Position numbers and translations under genes: made by a program. Below, in pieces: positions 1 to 9,397 of a stretch of 64,000 bases of DNA. The DNA comes from Rufibacter tibetensis (GTDB lineage: Bacteria > Bacteroidota > Bacteroidia > Cytophagales > Hymenobacteraceae): NCBI RefSeq assembly GCF_001310085.1, contig NZ_CP012643.1:2139001-2203000 (forward strand), given 5' to 3'. The notes beneath the pieces are model-generated. The model did not search any database. It had not been told where the DNA came from and was given only the letters and a program-made list of their open reading frames with translations. Numbering within the stretch: position 1 is the stretch's first letter; each line of letters opens with the position of its first letter.

Positions 1-374
1 ATGATTTTTTCTTAAAAAGAATCTTGTTCGTCATTAGGGCTGTGCAGAAGTGGATAAGATTTCTTGTCCCCACGTTTTCCCCGGCGTTCTGAAATATCCT
101 CTCAGTAGTCCCACTTATTCTCCCAGCTTTGTGGATTCTTCTTTCGTCTCTGTCAAGCACTTACATGGTCTTTCCACTTCTTCACATAAAAAACGGTGGA
201 AACTCTCTAACGTTTATACGCACGTGAATAACTTCTTAGAATTTCTGTTTTTATGAACGCCCACTCACATTTAGGTGTGTGAACGTAGAAATTCTGGTTT
301 TGGGTTTTCCGTTTATCAGACTTGGCCTTACTTTATCCAGATTCTTGTCCACAGTTATCCACTCCGTTTCCACG
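1..374. other. Gene-free region with DnaA-box-like cluster
   Basis: No convincing gene lies here; a 68-codon reading frame at 50-256 has no recognisable protein character. The DNA carries several near matches to the DnaA box TTATCCACA. Three lie head to tail at 333-341 (TTATCCAGA), 345-353 (TTGTCCACA) and 355-363 (TTATCCACT), each 8 of 9. A fourth lies on the other strand at 49-57 (AGTGGATAA, 8 of 9), and a weaker one at 130-138. Three boxes in 31 bp is more than expected by chance and resembles an origin or a DnaA-regulated site. The left neighbour is outside the window, so the role is inference. Confidence 0.45.
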
Positions 375-1964
375 CTAGAATTGGATGACTTGGGACTCTA
401 TTTCCCAATTGGCCCTGATCTCCCAAACATCTTTAGGAAGGATCACGGGCTCAGGTAATCTGCGCTCTTTCAGGAGTCCATTGTCCCAAATACCGTTGCC
501 ATTTTGGTCTACCAGAATCCGGATTTGGTAAGAGGCGGGTTCCAGGTCGTTCCATAAAATGGTTTTTAGGTTTTTTACTTCCTTCACAACTGCGTTCTGG
601 CGGAGGAGCTGCACAATGAAATTTTTCTGGGTAGTGGCTAATTGCACCTTCAAGCTGCCTGCCTCTTCCTTGTCACTAATCAAGACTTTCTTAGTGGTAG
701 CAGCATACGGATCTCCTATGAAAGGCATAACCTTGGTAGTGTCCATGGTGATAGAGATATCTTTTTTTGCAACTAAAGGCAGTTTGATCGTGATCTGGGT
801 ACCGTCTGGAGACAGCTGCAGGTTCTTCGCTTCTTTGGTGGCAACGGTGTTAACTGAATCTAAAGCAAAGGTTAAGGCACCTACTGGGGAAACTATCTTG
901 GTGGGTACTTCAAATTGAAGTCTGATCTCCTCCCCCGGTTTTACAGTGCTTCCATTCATCACTGTGAAACCGTTGTTTTTTCTTACTGCGGGCTTACCGG
1001 TTAACCGTACAGCCACTGTGTCTACCCTACGGTTATAGGCACTGTCCTGCACTTCTACCAACCAGCTTTTTTCTTCTGCATTGCCCGGATAAAGGCTCAA
1101 GGTCTTGCCGTTCTGGGAGAGCAGCCATTTTATGTTGGGGTTATTGTCCTGCGAAGTTACGGTAGCTTTGGCCAATCCTTCGTTATACTCTACTTCATAT
1201 ACATTAGAAAAACTTCTTCTGGAAACCACATTAGGCCTGGTCACATCTTGCCGGTGCAGTTTCATTTGAACGTTTTGTACGGCGGGCCTTACCTGAATTG
1301 AATCTGACGCATAACCGATCAATTCTGATTCACTGTCATACCGCAGGTTGTTGTTAGTTTCTGTTAAGGCGTAGATGTAGTAATTCCCTTCCTTGATGTT
1401 TCTGAAAGAGAAGTTACCGCTTGAGTCTGCGTTGGTCACATACAATGGCCGACCTTTGGTTACCTGGGAAGTGTCAGTAGTGGGGTACAGCAGTACACTT
1501 ACTTCTTTGGGTGGAGTGTTGCTGAACAGTAAACTGGTGGTGCCGCTCACCCTTCCAGAGTCTAACCAGGCGCCTGTACTGAAAGTGATGATGACATTTT
1601 TGGCTGGATTTTTTTCCGTTATGTCTGCAATACTGTTCCGGAAATTCAGGCTATAGGTGGTGTTATCTTCCCAAGGGTCTGTGAAGGTTAATTCTACTCT
1701 TCCGTCTTTGACTCTGCTTTTGTAGGTATTGTCTGTGAAAGGAGCAATGATGAGCTGCCGGGTTAAATCAATGGTCTGGATGGCTTCATCAAACGTGAGC
1801 ACGATTGTCTCAGGTTTCACGTTGGTTTGTCCGTCTTTGGGATTGCTCTCTACTAGTTTGGGAGCCGTAAGATCTCTTGCTCCCCCTTCTGGGCTACTGA
1901 TGCTGGCGCATCCATTCATGAACAGGGTTAAACCCGTTAGTGCGCTTAATAGCTGCTTTTTCAT
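375..1964 (-). CDS. Ig-like (Big_5/SbsA-type) domain lipoprotein
   Basis: A 529-residue exported lipoprotein. The start MKKQLL is followed by a hydrophobic stretch and a lipobox ending in Cys19 (FMNGC), so the mature protein should be anchored in a membrane facing the periplasm or cell surface. Residues of about 33-133 fit the Big_5 (SbsA Ig-like) domain, with the typical SNPKDGQTNV...ETIVLTFDEAI pattern. A carboxypeptidase-regulatory-like segment follows (about 140-215, SGNFSFRNIKEGNYYIYA). The C-terminus carries a VDQNGNGIWDNG stretch common in this Bacteroidota family. A hairpin at 1983-2014 separates it from the upstream methyltransferase, so it probably has its own promoter. Its function is unknown; an adhesive or structural envelope role is inference. 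Confidence 0.8.
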   Translation of the reverse strand: MKKQLLSALTGLTLFMNGCASISSPEGGARDLTAPKLVESNPKDGQTNVKPETIVLTFDEAIQTIDLTRQLIIAPFTDNTYKSRVKDGRVELTFTDPWEDNTTYSLNFRNSIADITEKNPAKNVIITFSTGAWLDSGRVSGTTSLLFSNTPPKEVSVLLYPTTDTSQVTKGRPLYVTNADSSGNFSFRNIKEGNYYIYALTETNNNLRYDSESELIGYASDSIQVRPAVQNVQMKLHRQDVTRPNVVSRRSFSNVYEVEYNEGLAKATVTSQDNNPNIKWLLSQNGKTLSLYPGNAEEKSWLVEVQDSAYNRRVDTVAVRLTGKPAVRKNNGFTVMNGSTVKPGEEIRLQFEVPTKIVSPVGALTFALDSVNTVATKEAKNLQLSPDGTQITIKLPLVAKKDISITMDTTKVMPFIGDPYAATTKKVLISDKEEAGSLKVQLATTQKNFIVQLLRQNAVVKEVKNLKTILWNDLEPASYQIRILVDQNGNGIWDNGLLKERRLPEPVILPKDVWEIRANWEIESQVIQF

Positions 1965-1982
1965 TTTTGGCTTTAAAATGGA

Positions 1983-2014
1983 AATGACCTTACAGTGTGA
2001 ACTGCAAGGTCATT
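1983..2014 (-). terminator. Hairpin between methyltransferase and lipoprotein genes
   Basis: The arms AATGACCTT (1983-1991) and AAGGTCATT (2006-2014) are perfectly complementary, and the stem extends inward with CAGT/ACTG pairing. It lies 18 bp after the stop of the methyltransferase gene on the minus strand and is followed by a short T-rich run. It fits an intrinsic terminator ending the mnmG-side operon. Confidence 0.55.
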
Positions 2015-2031
2015 CCTCTTAGTGTATCGGG

Positions 2032-2919
2032 TTATTTTTTCTGCGCGATGAAGATTTGGCTTGAATAAGAATTGTCATTCTTGGCACCATGTAGGTTAGA
2101 CCTGAAACCGGTAAAGAATGAGTCCAGCATCTTGGTTTGGCCATGCTTGTACTTTCCACTCAGGATACTCACGTAATAAGAATCCCATTTCATGGGCAGT
2201 ACTTCTTTCAACTCCAGTTTGTGCTTCCTGAGAAGTTTCTGCATGCTTGCTTTGTTGAAGTGGTACAGATGTCGCGGAACATCATACGCTGCCCAATCTG
2301 CTCCGTACTTCTTAGCATCATAAGAATCAGCGTTCGGAACGGCAATAACCAGGTAGCCTCCCTTTTTTGTCGCGTTCACCAGAGCCTTGAGCGTTTCATT
2401 CAGTTGATGAATGTGCTCCAGCACATGCCACATGGTGACCACTTCAAATGTTTCCTCACCCAGATTTCCTAAAGGATCTTGGAAGAGCGGCTTGCCAATC
2501 TTTTCCTCGGTTTGTTTACGAGCAGCATCGTTGGGCTCAACTCCCTCTACTGTCCAGCCTTGCTTTTGACAAGCCTGTAGAAAGTACCCTACCCCGCAGC
2601 CATAGTCCAGAATTTTGCCTTTGCCTCCTAAGCGGTTCACCAGTTCCACTTTGTTCTTGATGGCCATGGACCGCACTAACCGGTAGGTTTTATTCAGCAG
2701 CCCTTTGCTGGTATCTGAGTGCGAAATGTACTCTTCTGAAGCATAGTACGGGCCAATACTTTCTTCCGGCGGACGTGGATTCGTGAATTTAAGCTGGCAA
2801 CTGAGGCACTGCACAATCACAAAACTCTCCTGGCTTACGCTTTTGTCTTGTACTACTAAAAAATTCTTAAACTCTGTTTTGGAACAAATGGGGCAATGGT
2901 CTAGCCGTTCGTAGCTCAT
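2032..2919 (-). CDS. Class I SAM-dependent methyltransferase with zinc-ribbon-like N-terminus
   Basis: A 295-residue protein. Two CxxC pairs near the N-terminus (CPIC at 9-12, CLSC near 38-41) form a zinc-ribbon-like module typical of Methyltransf_23 proteins that act on sugars or lipids. The SAM-binding motif I is ILDYGCGVGYF (about 105-115), followed by an acidic motif (VEGVEPND) and the post-motif MWHVLEHI. Its start codon lies one base beyond the stop codon of mnmG, so the two are almost certainly cotranscribed. The substrate cannot be read from the sequence; small-molecule methylation linked to surface glycans is one possibility. Confidence 0.85.
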   Translation of the reverse strand: MSYERLDHCPICSKTEFKNFLVVQDKSVSQESFVIVQCLSCQLKFTNPRPPEESIGPYYASEEYISHSDTSKGLLNKTYRLVRSMAIKNKVELVNRLGGKGKILDYGCGVGYFLQACQKQGWTVEGVEPNDAARKQTEEKIGKPLFQDPLGNLGEETFEVVTMWHVLEHIHQLNETLKALVNATKKGGYLVIAVPNADSYDAKKYGADWAAYDVPRHLYHFNKASMQKLLRKHKLELKEVLPMKWDSYYVSILSGKYKHGQTKMLDSFFTGFRSNLHGAKNDNSYSSQIFIAQKK

Positions 2920-2920
2920 T

Positions 2921-4783
2921 CTATTTTCCTAAATATACCATCAGAATGGAGATATCTGCGGGAGATACGCCACTGATGCGCGATGCTTGTCCTAGTGTTT
3001 CTGGCTGAATTTTGAAAAGTTTCTCACGAGCTTCATTTGAAAGCGCTGTGATGGCCTTGTAGTCCAACCGGTCTTTGATGCGGTAGTTTTCCAGCTCCTC
3101 CATTTTAGAGGCCATCTGGTTTTCTTTATCAATATAGCTCGCATATTTCAAAAGAATAACTGCCTGCTCCAAGCTATCAGGTAAATACTTGCTTAGGAAA
3201 AGTTTGAGGCTCTCTGAAGATTCCAGTAGATGCTCTAGTTCCACGTTAGGGCGCTTCAATAAATTGCCGGCTTTAGCCCGCTCGCTGATAGGCGCCGAGT
3301 CTAATGAAAGCAGCATGCCATTTACTTCTTCCGGTTCAATTCCTTTTTGCTGCAGATACGTGAGCACTTCCTGTGTTTCTTGCTTCTTCCGGTTCACTTT
3401 CTGCAAACGCTCTTCTGAAGCTAAACCTAGTTGGAACCCCTTCTCAGTTAAGCGAAGATCGGCATTGTCCTGGCGGAGCAGGATGCGGTGCTCGGCGCGC
3501 GAGGTGAACATCCGGTATGGTTCGTTTGTGCCCTTGTTTACCAAATCATCTATCAAAACGCCTATGTAGGCCTCTGATCTTTTCAGCACGAATGGTTCTG
3601 AGTTATGCACGTTATTATGGGCATTAATTCCCGCCATAAGGCCTTGACAGGCCGCTTCCTCATATCCGGTGGTACCATTAATTTGCCCTGCAAAGTAGAG
3701 GTTATCCACCAACTTCGTTTCCAAAGTCAGGTTCAGTTGAGTAGGTGGGAAGAAGTCGTATTCAATGGCGTAACCTGGTCTGAACATCTTCGCATTCTCA
3801 AATCCTGGTATCTCGCGGAGTGCTTTGAACTGCACATCTTCTGGCAACGAACTGGAAAAACCGTTCACATAAACTTCTACCGTGCTCCATCCTTCCGGTT
3901 CCACGAAGATCTGGTGACGGTCGCGTTCCGCGAAGCGGTTGATCTTGTCTTCAATGGATGGGCAGTAACGCGGACCTAACCCTTGAATCCGTCCTTGGAA
4001 CATAGGCGATTTCTCAAACCCGGTTTTAAGAATTTCATGAACCTTAGAGTTAGTATAGGTGATATAACAGCTTCTTTGATTGGTGAGCGCTGGAGTGTCT
4101 GTGTAGGAGAACTTAGAAGGATTTTCGTCTCCTTTCTGCTCTTCCATCAGATCATAGTTCAGGCTACGTCCATCTACCCTAGGAGGCGTTCCCGTTTTCA
4201 TGCGGCCGGCTTCAAATCCTAAAGACACTAGTTGCTCAGTAATACCTTTTGCAGATTTCTCGGCGGCTCTGCCGCCGCCTAATTTTTTCTCACCTATGTG
4301 GATGATGCCGTTCAGGAAGGTACCATTGGTTAAGACCACTGCTTTAGCTTTAATCTCAATTCCTAAGCTGGTCTTCACTCCTACTGCTCTACCGTCTTCT
4401 ACCAGAATTTCTGACACCATTTCTTGCCAGAAATCTACGTTAGGCGTTTGCTCCAGGGCCATTCTCCATTCTTCGGCGAAACGCATCCGGTCACTTTGGG
4501 CACGAGGACTCCACATGGCTGGGCCCTTTGACATATTGAGCATCCTGAACTGGATCATGGTTTTGTCCGTGATGATTCCGCTCATACCGCCTAAAGCATC
4601 TACTTCTCTTACTATTTGTCCCTTGGCCACGCCGCCCATAGCTGGGTTGCAAGACATTTGGGCAATGGTGTTCATGTTCATGGTTACGAGTAATACCTTC
4701 GACCCCATGGTGGCGGCCGCATGTGCTGCTTCGCATCCGGCATGTCCCGCCCCAACTACTATTACATCATAACTTGTGAACAT
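2921..4783 (-). CDS. mnmG: tRNA uridine-5-carboxymethylaminomethyl(34) synthesis enzyme MnmG
   Basis: A 620-residue FAD enzyme (also called GidA) that works with MnmE to install carboxymethylaminomethyl groups on wobble uridine 34 of tRNAs, using methylene-tetrahydrofolate. The N-terminal dinucleotide-binding motif is [12 protein letters not shown] (about residues 9-20). Conserved family blocks are visible: [37 protein letters not shown], and [12 protein letters not shown] near the C-terminal helical domain that contacts MnmE and tRNA. Length is normal for the family. The ATG start at 4781-4783 lies 17 bp from a perfect parS site. Downstream it abuts a methyltransferase gene. Confidence 0.98.
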   Translation of the reverse strand: MFTSYDVIVVGAGHAGCEAAHAAATMGSKVLLVTMNMNTIAQMSCNPAMGGVAKGQIVREVDALGGMSGIITDKTMIQFRMLNMSKGPAMWSPRAQSDRMRFAEEWRMALEQTPNVDFWQEMVSEILVEDGRAVGVKTSLGIEIKAKAVVLTNGTFLNGIIHIGEKKLGGGRAAEKSAKGITEQLVSLGFEAGRMKTGTPPRVDGRSLNYDLMEEQKGDENPSKFSYTDTPALTNQRSCYITYTNSKVHEILKTGFEKSPMFQGRIQGLGPRYCPSIEDKINRFAERDRHQIFVEPEGWSTVEVYVNGFSSSLPEDVQFKALREIPGFENAKMFRPGYAIEYDFFPPTQLNLTLETKLVDNLYFAGQINGTTGYEEAACQGLMAGINAHNNVHNSEPFVLKRSEAYIGVLIDDLVNKGTNEPYRMFTSRAEHRILLRQDNADLRLTEKGFQLGLASEERLQKVNRKKQETQEVLTYLQQKGIEPEEVNGMLLSLDSAPISERAKAGNLLKRPNVELEHLLESSESLKLFLSKYLPDSLEQAVILLKYASYIDKENQMASKMEELENYRIKDRLDYKAITALSNEAREKLFKIQPETLGQASRISGVSPADISILMVYLGK

Positions 4784-4800
4784 AGTGTGGATTAATGTGA

Positions 4801-4816
4801 TGTTTCACGTGAAACA
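4801..4816. other. parS: parS site (ParB/Spo0J binding site)
   Basis: The 16 bp TGTTTCACGTGAAACA is a perfect palindrome and an exact match to the conserved bacterial parS consensus TGTTNCACGTGAAACA. It lies in the 68-bp gap between ybeY and mnmG, just upstream of the mnmG start. parS sites bind ParB, load SMC and cluster near the chromosomal origin in most bacteria that have them. It is the only perfect copy seen in the window. That ParB binds here is inferred from the consensus; parA and parB are not in the window. Confidence 0.85.
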
Positions 4817-4852
4817 TTGTTGATAAGTGAGGATAACTAGAGAAAGAGGTGT

Positions 4853-5284
4853 TTACAACTTGATGAGCTCTAAACACTCATTTTCCTTAAAACGCATTAA
4901 TTCCTTCTTTTCAGGAGTTTTATCATCGAATCCCAGCAAGTGGAGCAATCCATGGGCCATAACCCTGTGGAGCTCCTCTTGTGGAGTAATGTTGAAAGTA
5001 GTTGCATTGTCCACAATGCGATCTATACTAATGAAAACATCACCTTCAATAACTCCTTCAAAGTCGGAATTATCAAAGGTGATGACATCAGTGAGCGTAT
5101 CGTGCTCTAAGTATTCTACATTCATTTGATGAAGATATTCATCGGAACAAAAAATGTAGTTCAAAGATTCTAGTTCGAAGGAATATTTCGAAATAATTTC
5201 AGAAAGCCACGTTTTGACCTTCTCTTTGTTTTTGACTTCAAATTCTACCTCTTCGGTAAAGAACTCAATTGGAAGCTCCTGCAT
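4853..5284 (-). CDS. ybeY: Endoribonuclease YbeY (rRNA maturation)
   Basis: A 143-residue single-domain metalloprotein for 16S rRNA 3' end maturation and ribosome quality control. The zinc site is in the C-terminal part: HRVMAHGLLHLLGFDDKT. Two His ligands are present; where many YbeY proteins have a third His, this one has Asp, as is usual in Bacteroidota (HGxLHLxGxxDKT form). The in-frame TTG at 5288-5290 is a less likely start than the ATG at 5282-5284 (MQELPIEFF) chosen here. The gene begins inside the end of the upstream ATPase gene (20-nt overlap), suggesting translational coupling. Confidence 0.93.
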   Translation of the reverse strand: MQELPIEFFTEEVEFEVKNKEKVKTWLSEIISKYSFELESLNYIFCSDEYLHQMNVEYLEHDTLTDVITFDNSDFEGVIEGDVFISIDRIVDNATTFNITPQEELHRVMAHGLLHLLGFDDKTPEKKELMRFKENECLELIKL

Positions 5285-5684
5285 TCTCAATATTGAAGGT
5301 TAAAGAAACGGTGCGGCCGTCATTGCTGAAAGACACATCGTCACAGAGGTTACGCATTAAAAAGATACCTCTTCCGCCGGGGTTCTCCAGGTTCTCTGGG
5401 GCAGTTGGGTCAGATAAGGTTTCCGGATCAAACCCGTTTCCTTCGTCCTGTACTTCAAACCGCAGTTGGTTGGGCTCTACAAAAAGAGAAAGATAGACGT
5501 TCTTATCTTTATCAAACTTGTTACCGTGTCTGATAGCGTTGTTCACAGATTCCGTCACGGCAACCATGATATTACCATAGATGTCATCCTCAATTTGAAA
5601 TTTCTCCCGTGAGTTGTCAATAAAGCTCTCCACGATGCGGATATTCTCAATGATAGAAGGAATCTGAATTTTTACTTGATTCAT
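5265..5684 (-). CDS. RsbW-like ATP-binding protein (GHKL/HATPase_c_2)
   Basis: A 139-residue standalone GHKL ATPase of the anti-sigma-factor/serine kinase type. The N box is ESVNNAIRHGNK, the G1 box is VQDEGNGFDP, and the G2 box is GGRGIFLMRNLCD. It has no sensor or phosphoacceptor domain. In several phyla such proteins are serine kinases that act on STAS anti-sigma antagonists, but no sigma or STAS partner is encoded nearby, so the target is unknown. It sits 33 bp downstream of the DUF4175 gene and overlaps ybeY; this DUF4175-ATPase-ybeY-mnmG order suggests one operon. Confidence 0.85.
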   Translation of the reverse strand: MNQVKIQIPSIIENIRIVESFIDNSREKFQIEDDIYGNIMVAVTESVNNAIRHGNKFDKDKNVYLSLFVEPNQLRFEVQDEGNGFDPETLSDPTAPENLENPGGRGIFLMRNLCDDVSFSNDGRTVSLTFNIENAGASN

Positions 5685-5717
5685 AATATGTTTACTATAT
5701 CTGAAATGTCTGCAAAT

Positions 5718-8700
5718 CTAATAACCTAATCGCTTAAAATAAGCATCTACTTGCTTTTTATAATAAGGTGTTAAAGCAGGTAGGTTCTGACGGAGCGATT
5801 CTGTTTGCTGTTTCTGGCGTGCCTGGTATTTCTGAAGCGATGGCGGGATACGGGCAGGCAATTCCTTAGCGGTATTAGCCTCACGTTTCTCATCCAGGTC
5901 GCGCTCATTGGCAGCTTTCTCAGCTTGCAGCAAACGAGTCAAGATCTCCTTCTGCCGCATCATGGTCTGCTCTGTAAGACGTTTATTAACGAGATCAGTT
6001 TCGGTTTGTTCCATGAGCTTGCTCAAATTACTGAGTTTCTCCCCTCCTTCTTTGCCTCCTGGTGAAGTAGGCGACGGAGCCAGATCTTTCATGGCGTTAC
6101 GCAGCATTTCCTGCTGGGCTGCTAAGCGGGCCAATTGCTCTGACAATTGCTTGCCACTTTGACCACTTTGCTGCAGCTGCTGGATCTGCTCATTCAACTG
6201 TTGTTGCATTTGTCCTAAGGCCCCAGGCTGGTTCTTCCCGTTCTTGCCTTTGCCCTTCTTCTTTCCCGGTCCACTCTGCTGCATGGCCATCATAGCTTGT
6301 TGCATCTGCTGCTGAACATCACTTAACATCAAGGCCAGGTTGTTCATAGACGTCATGGCCAATTGCTGATGGTTTCCTGTTTTAGGTAGGTTCCTGTCTT
6401 TGATAGCCTCAGAGCTGTTCTGCATCTCCCCTTCCATAGCACCTACCTCACGAGTTACGAACGACTGGATCTGCGGCACGCGCTTGGCCAAGGAGAGCAA
6501 AGAGTCTTCAATGATCTTGGCGTCATCTGACAATTTGATCTGCTGTTGGGCTAATCCAATGAACCTTGGGTCGCTTTGCTGCACGTTCCGGAAGTCTTTC
6601 ATCAGTTTCTCCTGATCAAAGGAAAGCGTTACCAGGTTCTCCAGAATGTCACGGAGATGGTCCAGGTTCTGCTGAGCCTGCTGCATATCGCCTTCCATTT
6701 CCTGGCTCTGCATCTGCTGCGACATCTGCTTCATCTTCTGGGCCGCTGATTTCTGCGATTGACTCGCTTTCTTGTTTTGGCCTTTCTGCATAGATTCCTG
6801 GGCGTTCTCCTGCTCCTGCTCTATCTGCTCTTCCATCTTATCAGTGTCAGGAAGGTCTTCAGGATTCTCCAGTTGCTCGTTCATCTGCTCAGCTTCTTTG
6901 AGTTCTTCCTGCATTTGCTTGAATTCCTCCTGAAGCTGCTTTTGTTCTTGCTGCAGACCTTGGTCAGGTTTATTTTTCTGCTCTGAAGTCTTGTTGGCCA
7001 GATCATCTTGTTTCTTAGCCAAGTCGTCCAGCTTCTGTTGAGCATTGTCCAGCTTCTGCTCTACTTGCAATTGCTTGAACATCTCCAGTAAACGGTCCAG
7101 CTCTTTCTGCAGGTTCTCTTCTTTGTTGTTGAGCTTGTCTAACAAGGGCTGAATCTGGGCCGGATTAGGTTGTTTCTGCTGCAGGAGTTTTTCCAGTTCC
7201 TCATAAAGCTTCTTGGTCTCATCATCCAGCAGTTGATCCATTAACTTCTTCAGCTGGTCCCGTTTCTCGGCTAGTTTTTCGTTTTGCGGCGAGAAACGTT
7301 CCTGTTGCTGGTTCAGCTGCTCGTTCATCTTCTGCAGCTCAGCTAACTCTTCCTGCAAGGCTTTCTTCTTCTCGGCTAGTTCCTGCAGTGCTTTCTTATC
7401 CTGGTAGGACAGCTCTTTCTTCAGCTTGGTCTTCTCCTCGTTTTGCTCCAGTGATTTCTTTAATTCCTCGGCTTTGGTAAGCGAAGATTTCATTTGGGAC
7501 TGTACCTGCTTAGAGGACTCTTCAATGGATTTCTGCACCTCAGACGGGTCTGGGTACTTGAAGATGAAGGTAGAGGTGCGGGCACTCTTTGGCTGAGGTA
7601 CCTGGTCATTATCAGTTACCTGCACATAGTATTCTAATCTATCGCCGGGCTGAAGGTTAAGCGGCTTTAGGTTCAATTGACGGAAATACGATTGGGTGGA
7701 CAATGAACCGCTGAACGGAATGGCTACGGCCCGATAACCTGTAGTGGCTTTGTTTCCTTTCAGAACGCGATAATGGAGCGCTAAGCGGCTGAAGCCATAA
7801 TCATCAGAGATAGTCCCGCCTACTACTAAATAAGAGTACAACACTGAGTCACGGAACTGCTCCAGGGTGATCTCAGGATTTCTGTCCGGAATAACGGTGA
7901 TCTGATGCGAGATCTGCTCTTTGTTTTCTGAGTAGCGGTTCTTCAGGTGCATGCTGTAGCGCTGGCTCTGCACAAACGTCTTATTCACCACATATTCTTC
8001 GTCCCGCGTTTGGGCTTTGATCTTCTGTGCGGGAGCGTCAAACTGGAGCCAAAGCGAGTCTGCATTGTCGGCAGCAAGGCGCCAGGTCACCTGTGTACCT
8101 TCCGGGATGGTTAAATCACCGGTGTTATCCAGCGTTTCAGAAGGACGTTTAGTGTACGCAGGATATCTCAATTGGGCTTTTAGCTGCCGAAGCATGGGCC
8201 GTGCAACCACGTTCAGGTGATTTTCCTCAGAGAAGAACCCGGCACCAGTCAATTGAAACTCCACTGATTCCTGCACTTTCTCAAAATCGTAGACATAGGT
8301 CTGGTCTTTGAGTTTCTTCAGCGGCATCTGGCGTCCGTCAATCACCAAGAAGACTTCTTCCGGGACCGAGCTTCCTTCAATGTTTACCTTCAGCTGAAAG
8401 TCTTCTCCCTTAAAAGCCTGCAAAGAGGAGTTCTGAATCTCAAACTGGAACGGCGCTTTAGGCGCATAATGCGTTTTGAAATTAATGATGCGCTCCGTAC
8501 CCTGCACAAACAGCGCCGGATAGATAAAGGCCAGCACCAATACCAAGGTGAGCGGAAGAAGCAGATACTTGAAATATGATCTGTTCTGCGTGAATTTGAT
8601 ACGCTCCGGGAAACGATAACCCACGAGTTCCTCTGAACGCTGCTCTACGCTGGCGGCCACCAAGTCATTGTTCAGCGCCACGTTTTTTAACTGCAGCAGA

Positions 8701-9038
8701 TTGAGAAGATGATCCTGAATCTCGGGGAAGTAGTGGGAAACCTGCTGAGCGGCCTGTTCATCGGTGAGGAGCTTCTTCAGATTCGTTAAGGCCATAATGG
8801 GTGCCCAGAGCCACCTTACTATGGCAAACGCACTAATGGCCAGAAACGAGAAGAACAGAAAAGCCCGCACCTCCGGCTGAAAATAGAAGAAGTATTCCAG
8901 AACAGTGATGAGCAGATAAGAAGAAAGCACCAACCCCAGTGTGAGTAAAGCGCCTTTAATAAGCAGATTCAGGTAGAATTTGCGCTTAAACGCCTGAAGC
9001 TGCTGTAAAACTGTATCTAAAGAACCGGCAGCCCGCAT
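5718..9038 (-). CDS. DUF4175 family membrane protein with long Gln-rich coiled coil
   Basis: A large membrane-anchored protein, 1106 residues from the chosen ATG at 9038. Two or three hydrophobic helices lie in the first 180 residues (for example LNLLIKGALLTLGLVL). A periplasmic beta-rich part (about 190-500) contains Ig-like segments. From about 510 to 870 it is extremely rich in Gln, Lys and Glu with heptad-like leucines, a clear coiled coil. A Met/Gln/Lys/Gly-rich stretch (SGPGKKKGKGKNGK) follows, then a C-terminal domain. An in-frame ATG at 9071 and a TTG at 9095 are alternative starts, but they would add a hydrophobic leader unlike relatives. The family is conserved in Bacteroidota; its function is not established. 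Confidence 0.88.
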   Translation of the reverse strand: MRAAGSLDTVLQQLQAFKRKFYLNLLIKGALLTLGLVLSSYLLITVLEYFFYFQPEVRAFLFFSFLAISAFAIVRWLWAPIMALTNLKKLLTDEQAAQQVSHYFPEIQDHLLNLLQLKNVALNNDLVAASVEQRSEELVGYRFPERIKFTQNRSYFKYLLLPLTLVLVLAFIYPALFVQGTERIINFKTHYAPKAPFQFEIQNSSLQAFKGEDFQLKVNIEGSSVPEEVFLVIDGRQMPLKKLKDQTYVYDFEKVQESVEFQLTGAGFFSEENHLNVVARPMLRQLKAQLRYPAYTKRPSETLDNTGDLTIPEGTQVTWRLAADNADSLWLQFDAPAQKIKAQTRDEEYVVNKTFVQSQRYSMHLKNRYSENKEQISHQITVIPDRNPEITLEQFRDSVLYSYLVVGGTISDDYGFSRLALHYRVLKGNKATTGYRAVAIPFSGSLSTQSYFRQLNLKPLNLQPGDRLEYYVQVTDNDQVPQPKSARTSTFIFKYPDPSEVQKSIEESSKQVQSQMKSSLTKAEELKKSLEQNEEKTKLKKELSYQDKKALQELAEKKKALQEELAELQKMNEQLNQQQERFSPQNEKLAEKRDQLKKLMDQLLDDETKKLYEELEKLLQQKQPNPAQIQPLLDKLNNKEENLQKELDRLLEMFKQLQVEQKLDNAQQKLDDLAKKQDDLANKTSEQKNKPDQGLQQEQKQLQEEFKQMQEELKEAEQMNEQLENPEDLPDTDKMEEQIEQEQENAQESMQKGQNKKASQSQKSAAQKMKQMSQQMQSQEMEGDMQQAQQNLDHLRDILENLVTLSFDQEKLMKDFRNVQQSDPRFIGLAQQQIKLSDDAKIIEDSLLSLAKRVPQIQSFVTREVGAMEGEMQNSSEAIKDRNLPKTGNHQQLAMTSMNNLALMLSDVQQQMQQAMMAMQQSGPGKKKGKGKNGKNQPGALGQMQQQLNEQIQQLQQSGQSGKQLSEQLARLAAQQEMLRNAMKDLAPSPTSPGGKEGGEKLSNLSKLMEQTETDLVNKRLTEQTMMRQKEILTRLLQAEKAANERDLDEKREANTAKELPARIPPSLQKYQARQKQQTESLRQNLPALTPYYKKQVDAYFKRLGY

Positions 9039-9194
9039 AAGTAAAGGAAGATTAGAGTAGCCTAGAAACATTAGTAACCAGAGAAAGGGTACCAACTGTT
9101 TCTGTTTATTTTCATACGTGTTTAATCAGCAGAGTATTAACTCTTTTGCTTACTAATTTATTGTTATTTCTTTGATTTGGGAGCAAACCACCAT

Positions 9195-9229
9195 GTTTTT
9201 GGGCTATTTTCTTAATTCTGGGCAGAAAC
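9195..9229. repeat. Dispersed palindromic element, copy 1
   Basis: The left arm GTTTTTGGGCTATTTTC matches the window-wide consensus arm GTTTTAGGNCTGTTTTC well. The right arm (CTGGGCAGAAAC) is degenerate. It lies between the DUF4175 and exonuclease genes. Confidence 0.4.
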
Positions 9230-9328
9230 GAAATAGGGTAGAAAAATAGTCTCTATTACAATGTGGTCAAGGGCTATCTCAAGCTATACAATAAAAGGGC
9301 ACTGATGTCCACAGAATGCAGAAAACAA

Positions 9329-9376
9329 AAATGCGTTCTTGACCTGTATTCTAGGAAACAGATCAAGAACGCATTT
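9329..9376 (-). terminator. Terminator of the exonuclease III gene
   Basis: The arms AAATGCGTTCTTGA (9329-9342) and TCAAGAACGCATTT (9363-9376) are perfectly complementary around a loop of about 20 nt. It lies 21 bp past the exonuclease stop codon. Confidence 0.7.
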
Positions 9377-9397
9377 GTAAAGTTAATACCAGATACC

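Larger units (their letters stand above)
9039..9397. other. Intergenic gap with terminator and dispersed repeat
   Basis: About 360 bp without a supported gene. It holds a copy of the dispersed palindrome at 9195-9229 and a strong hairpin at 9329-9376 that ends the exonuclease gene. A reading frame at 9263-9463 on the plus strand runs into the exonuclease gene and has no protein-like character. The promoter of the DUF4175 operon should lie here, but no clear TAnnTTTG box could be fixed. Confidence 0.6.

Noticed and set aside
50-256. 68-codon plus-strand frame at the left edge
   Set aside because: No start context, no protein-like composition, and it runs over the DnaA-box-bearing DNA.
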